In this document: positions 6,173 to 7,485 of the stretch, one piece after another | Layout: every line of letters starts with the position of its first letter | Numbering within the stretch: position 1 is the first letter of the stretch | NCBI GenBank assembly: GCA_005888335.1 | Contig: VAWY01000059.1 | Location: forward strand, 1-7,485 | Origin: Actinomycetota bacterium | Lineage (GTDB): Bacteria; Actinomycetota; Thermoleophilia; Solirubrobacterales; Solirubrobacteraceae | Reading direction: 5' to 3' | DNA: 7,485 nucleotides | Notes under the pieces: generated by a model | What the model saw: the letters and a program-made list of their open reading frames with translations, nothing else | What the model was told of the DNA's origin: nothing | Database searches by the model: none | Made by a program: the position numbers and the translations under genes

Positions 6173-7485
6173 GTGGAAAGACTCAACGCCCTCGACGCCT
6201 CCTTCCTGCAGCTCGAGACGGACGCCGCGCACATGCACGTCGGCTGGCTGTCGGTCCTCGAGCCCGGCCCGGCGGGGCCGCTCGACGTCGGCCGCCTGAT
6301 GACCCAGGTCGAGTCCCGGCTCGACCACGTCCCGCGCTTCGGCCAGCGGCTCATGTGGCCGTCGTCCGTGCTCGACCCCTGGTGGGTCGAGGACGCGGCG
6401 TTCGACCCTCGCGCCCACGTGCAGACGGTGGGGCGGCGGTGGCCGCCCTCGCGTGCCGACGCGGCTCGGCGCTGCGACGAGTTCCTCAGCCGCCGGCTCG
6501 ACCGCGACCGGCCGCTGTGGGAGCTGCTCGTCGTGCCGCGTACGCGGTCGGGCGAGGCCGTGCTCGCCGGCAAGGTCCACCACGCGATGGTCGACGGCGT
6601 CGCCGCGGTCGAGCTCGGGGCGCTGCTCTTCGACGTGAGCGACGGCGCGGAGGGCGGGGCGGGCGGCGCGTGGTCGCGCCGGCCGGCCCCGCCGTCGCTC
6701 GAGCGCCTCGCGCTCCGTGCGGCGGCCGAGCTGGCGCACGACCCGCTCCGCGCGGCGCGCACCGCGGTCCACGCCGGCCTCGCGCCGCGGCAGACGGTGC
6801 AGACCGTCGCGACGGTGGGACGGGCGGCCCGCTCGGTCGCCGGCGACCTGCTCGGCCGCCCGGCGCCGCCGTCACTGCTGAACCGGCCGATCGGCCCCCG
6901 CCGGGCCGTCATCACGGCCCGCGTGCCCCTCGCCGCGCTCAACGAGGTGAAGCTGCGGCTCGGCGTCAAGCTCAACGACGTCGTGCTCGCGCTCGCTGCC
7001 GGCGCCCTGCGGCGCCTGGCGCTCGACGTCGGCGAGCCGCTCGCCGAGCTGCGCGCCATGGTCCCGGTCAACACGCGCGACGGCGCCACGCCGGCCGCGC
7101 CGGCGGGCAACCGGATCGCGTTCGCGTTCGTGGGCCTGCCGCTCGGGGAGCCGCGCGGCGTGCGCCGCGCCGAGCTGCTCGCCGAGCGGATGGCCGCGAT
7201 CAAGCGCGACGGCTCGATCGCCGCCGCCGACGCGCTGATGCGCTCGCTCGGCGCGCTGCCGGCGCCGCTGCGGGCCCAGCTCGCGCGCGCCGCGGCCGGG
7301 CCGCGCGTCTACAACCTGGTGATCTCGAACGTGCCCGGCCCGCGCGTGCCCCTCTTCGCTGCAGGTGCGCCCGTGCGCGAGATCTACCCGGTGATCCCGC
7401 TGAGCGAGGGGCACGCGCTGTCGCTCGGGGTGCTCACCTACGACGGTCACGCGCACTTCGCGTGGCACGCCGACCCCGAGGCGCT
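6173..7485 (+). CDS. Wax ester synthase/diacylglycerol O-acyltransferase (WS/DGAT), partial at 3' end
   Basis: The enzyme transfers an acyl group from acyl-CoA to diacylglycerol or a fatty alcohol, making triacylglycerol or wax ester for storage at the membrane/lipid-droplet surface. 437 codons are visible, near the usual 450-480, so only a short C-terminus is missing. The N-terminus (ERLNALDASFLQLET, then HMHVGW at 20-25) is typical. The catalytic HHxxxDG is HHAMVDG (136-142), with His137 the expected base. Later landmarks are LNDVVLALAAGALR (267-280), MVPVNTR (296-302), NLVISNVPGP (381-390) and PLSEGHALSLGVLTYDG (409-425). The acyltransferase fold is complete as far as visible, with no frameshift. 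GTG at 6173 puts the conserved N-terminus right at the start; an in-frame ATG at 6137 would add 12 residues (MRGARAPTKLPA) that do not look conserved. Neither has a strong ribosome site. Actinobacteria often carry several paralogues, so the true substrate cannot be read from the sequence. Confidence 0.93.
   Translation, partial: MERLNALDASFLQLETDAAHMHVGWLSVLEPGPAGPLDVGRLMTQVESRLDHVPRFGQRLMWPSSVLDPWWVEDAAFDPRAHVQTVGRRWPPSRADAARRCDEFLSRRLDRDRPLWELLVVPRTRSGEAVLAGKVHHAMVDGVAAVELGALLFDVSDGAEGGAGGAWSRRPAPPSLERLALRAAAELAHDPLRAARTAVHAGLAPRQTVQTVATVGRAARSVAGDLLGRPAPPSLLNRPIGPRRAVITARVPLAALNEVKLRLGVKLNDVVLALAAGALRRLALDVGEPLAELRAMVPVNTRDGATPAAPAGNRIAFAFVGLPLGEPRGVRRAELLAERMAAIKRDGSIAAADALMRSLGALPAPLRAQLARAAAGPRVYNLVISNVPGPRVPLFAAGAPVREIYPVIPLSEGHALSLGVLTYDGHAHFAWHADPEA

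Noticed and set aside
6049..7468. Minus-strand frames opposite the WS/DGAT gene
   Set aside because: They are Ser/Arg/Ala-rich shadows; the plus strand carries HHAMVDG and other acyltransferase motifs.
1..7485. Mobile elements, CRISPR arrays, tRNA or rRNA genes
   Set aside because: I saw no transposase or integrase frame, regularly spaced repeats, or RNA gene signature on either strand.

Overview
This is a GC-rich window with short intergenic gaps, GTG and TTG starts, and gene families common in Actinobacteria (WS/DGAT acyltransferase, MCE protein, Band 7 protein with cysteine motifs). An actinobacterium is the best guess, possibly of the Thermoleophilia/Solirubrobacterales type. That is inferred from style and gene content; no rRNA or marker gene is present to prove it.

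Layout, left to right. Positions 1-2190 form a minus-strand block, read from right to left: a two-domain antibiotic-biosynthesis-monooxygenase (ABM-like) protein, then the middle third of a GMC oxidoreductase that lacks both its FAD-binding N-terminus and its catalytic C-terminus, then HMG-CoA reductase, cut off by the window edge. The close spacing suggests co-transcription. Positions 2256-4525 hold a divergent plus-strand block: an unidentified polytopic membrane protein, a membrane-anchored Band 7/SPFH protein, and a small single-pass membrane protein starting 2 nt after the Band 7 stop. This block converges, with only a 3-nt gap, on a minus-strand MCE/MlaD-family protein (4529-6040). A 132-nt divergent intergenic region separates the MCE gene from a plus-strand wax ester synthase/diacylglycerol acyltransferase that runs off the right edge.

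How the genes may work together. The window leans towards membrane and lipid biology: mevalonate synthesis (HMG-CoA reductase), lipid handling at the envelope (MCE), neutral-lipid storage (WS/DGAT) and membrane organisation (Band 7 and its small partner). The MCE gene stands alone, without the YrbE permease genes or sibling mce genes that usually accompany it. There is no RNA gene, CRISPR array, insertion sequence or convincing terminator. The points most worth checking are the doubly truncated but still open GMC fragment, the internally duplicated ABM protein, and the Band 7/small membrane protein pair. I did not find clear evidence of a wholly new system.
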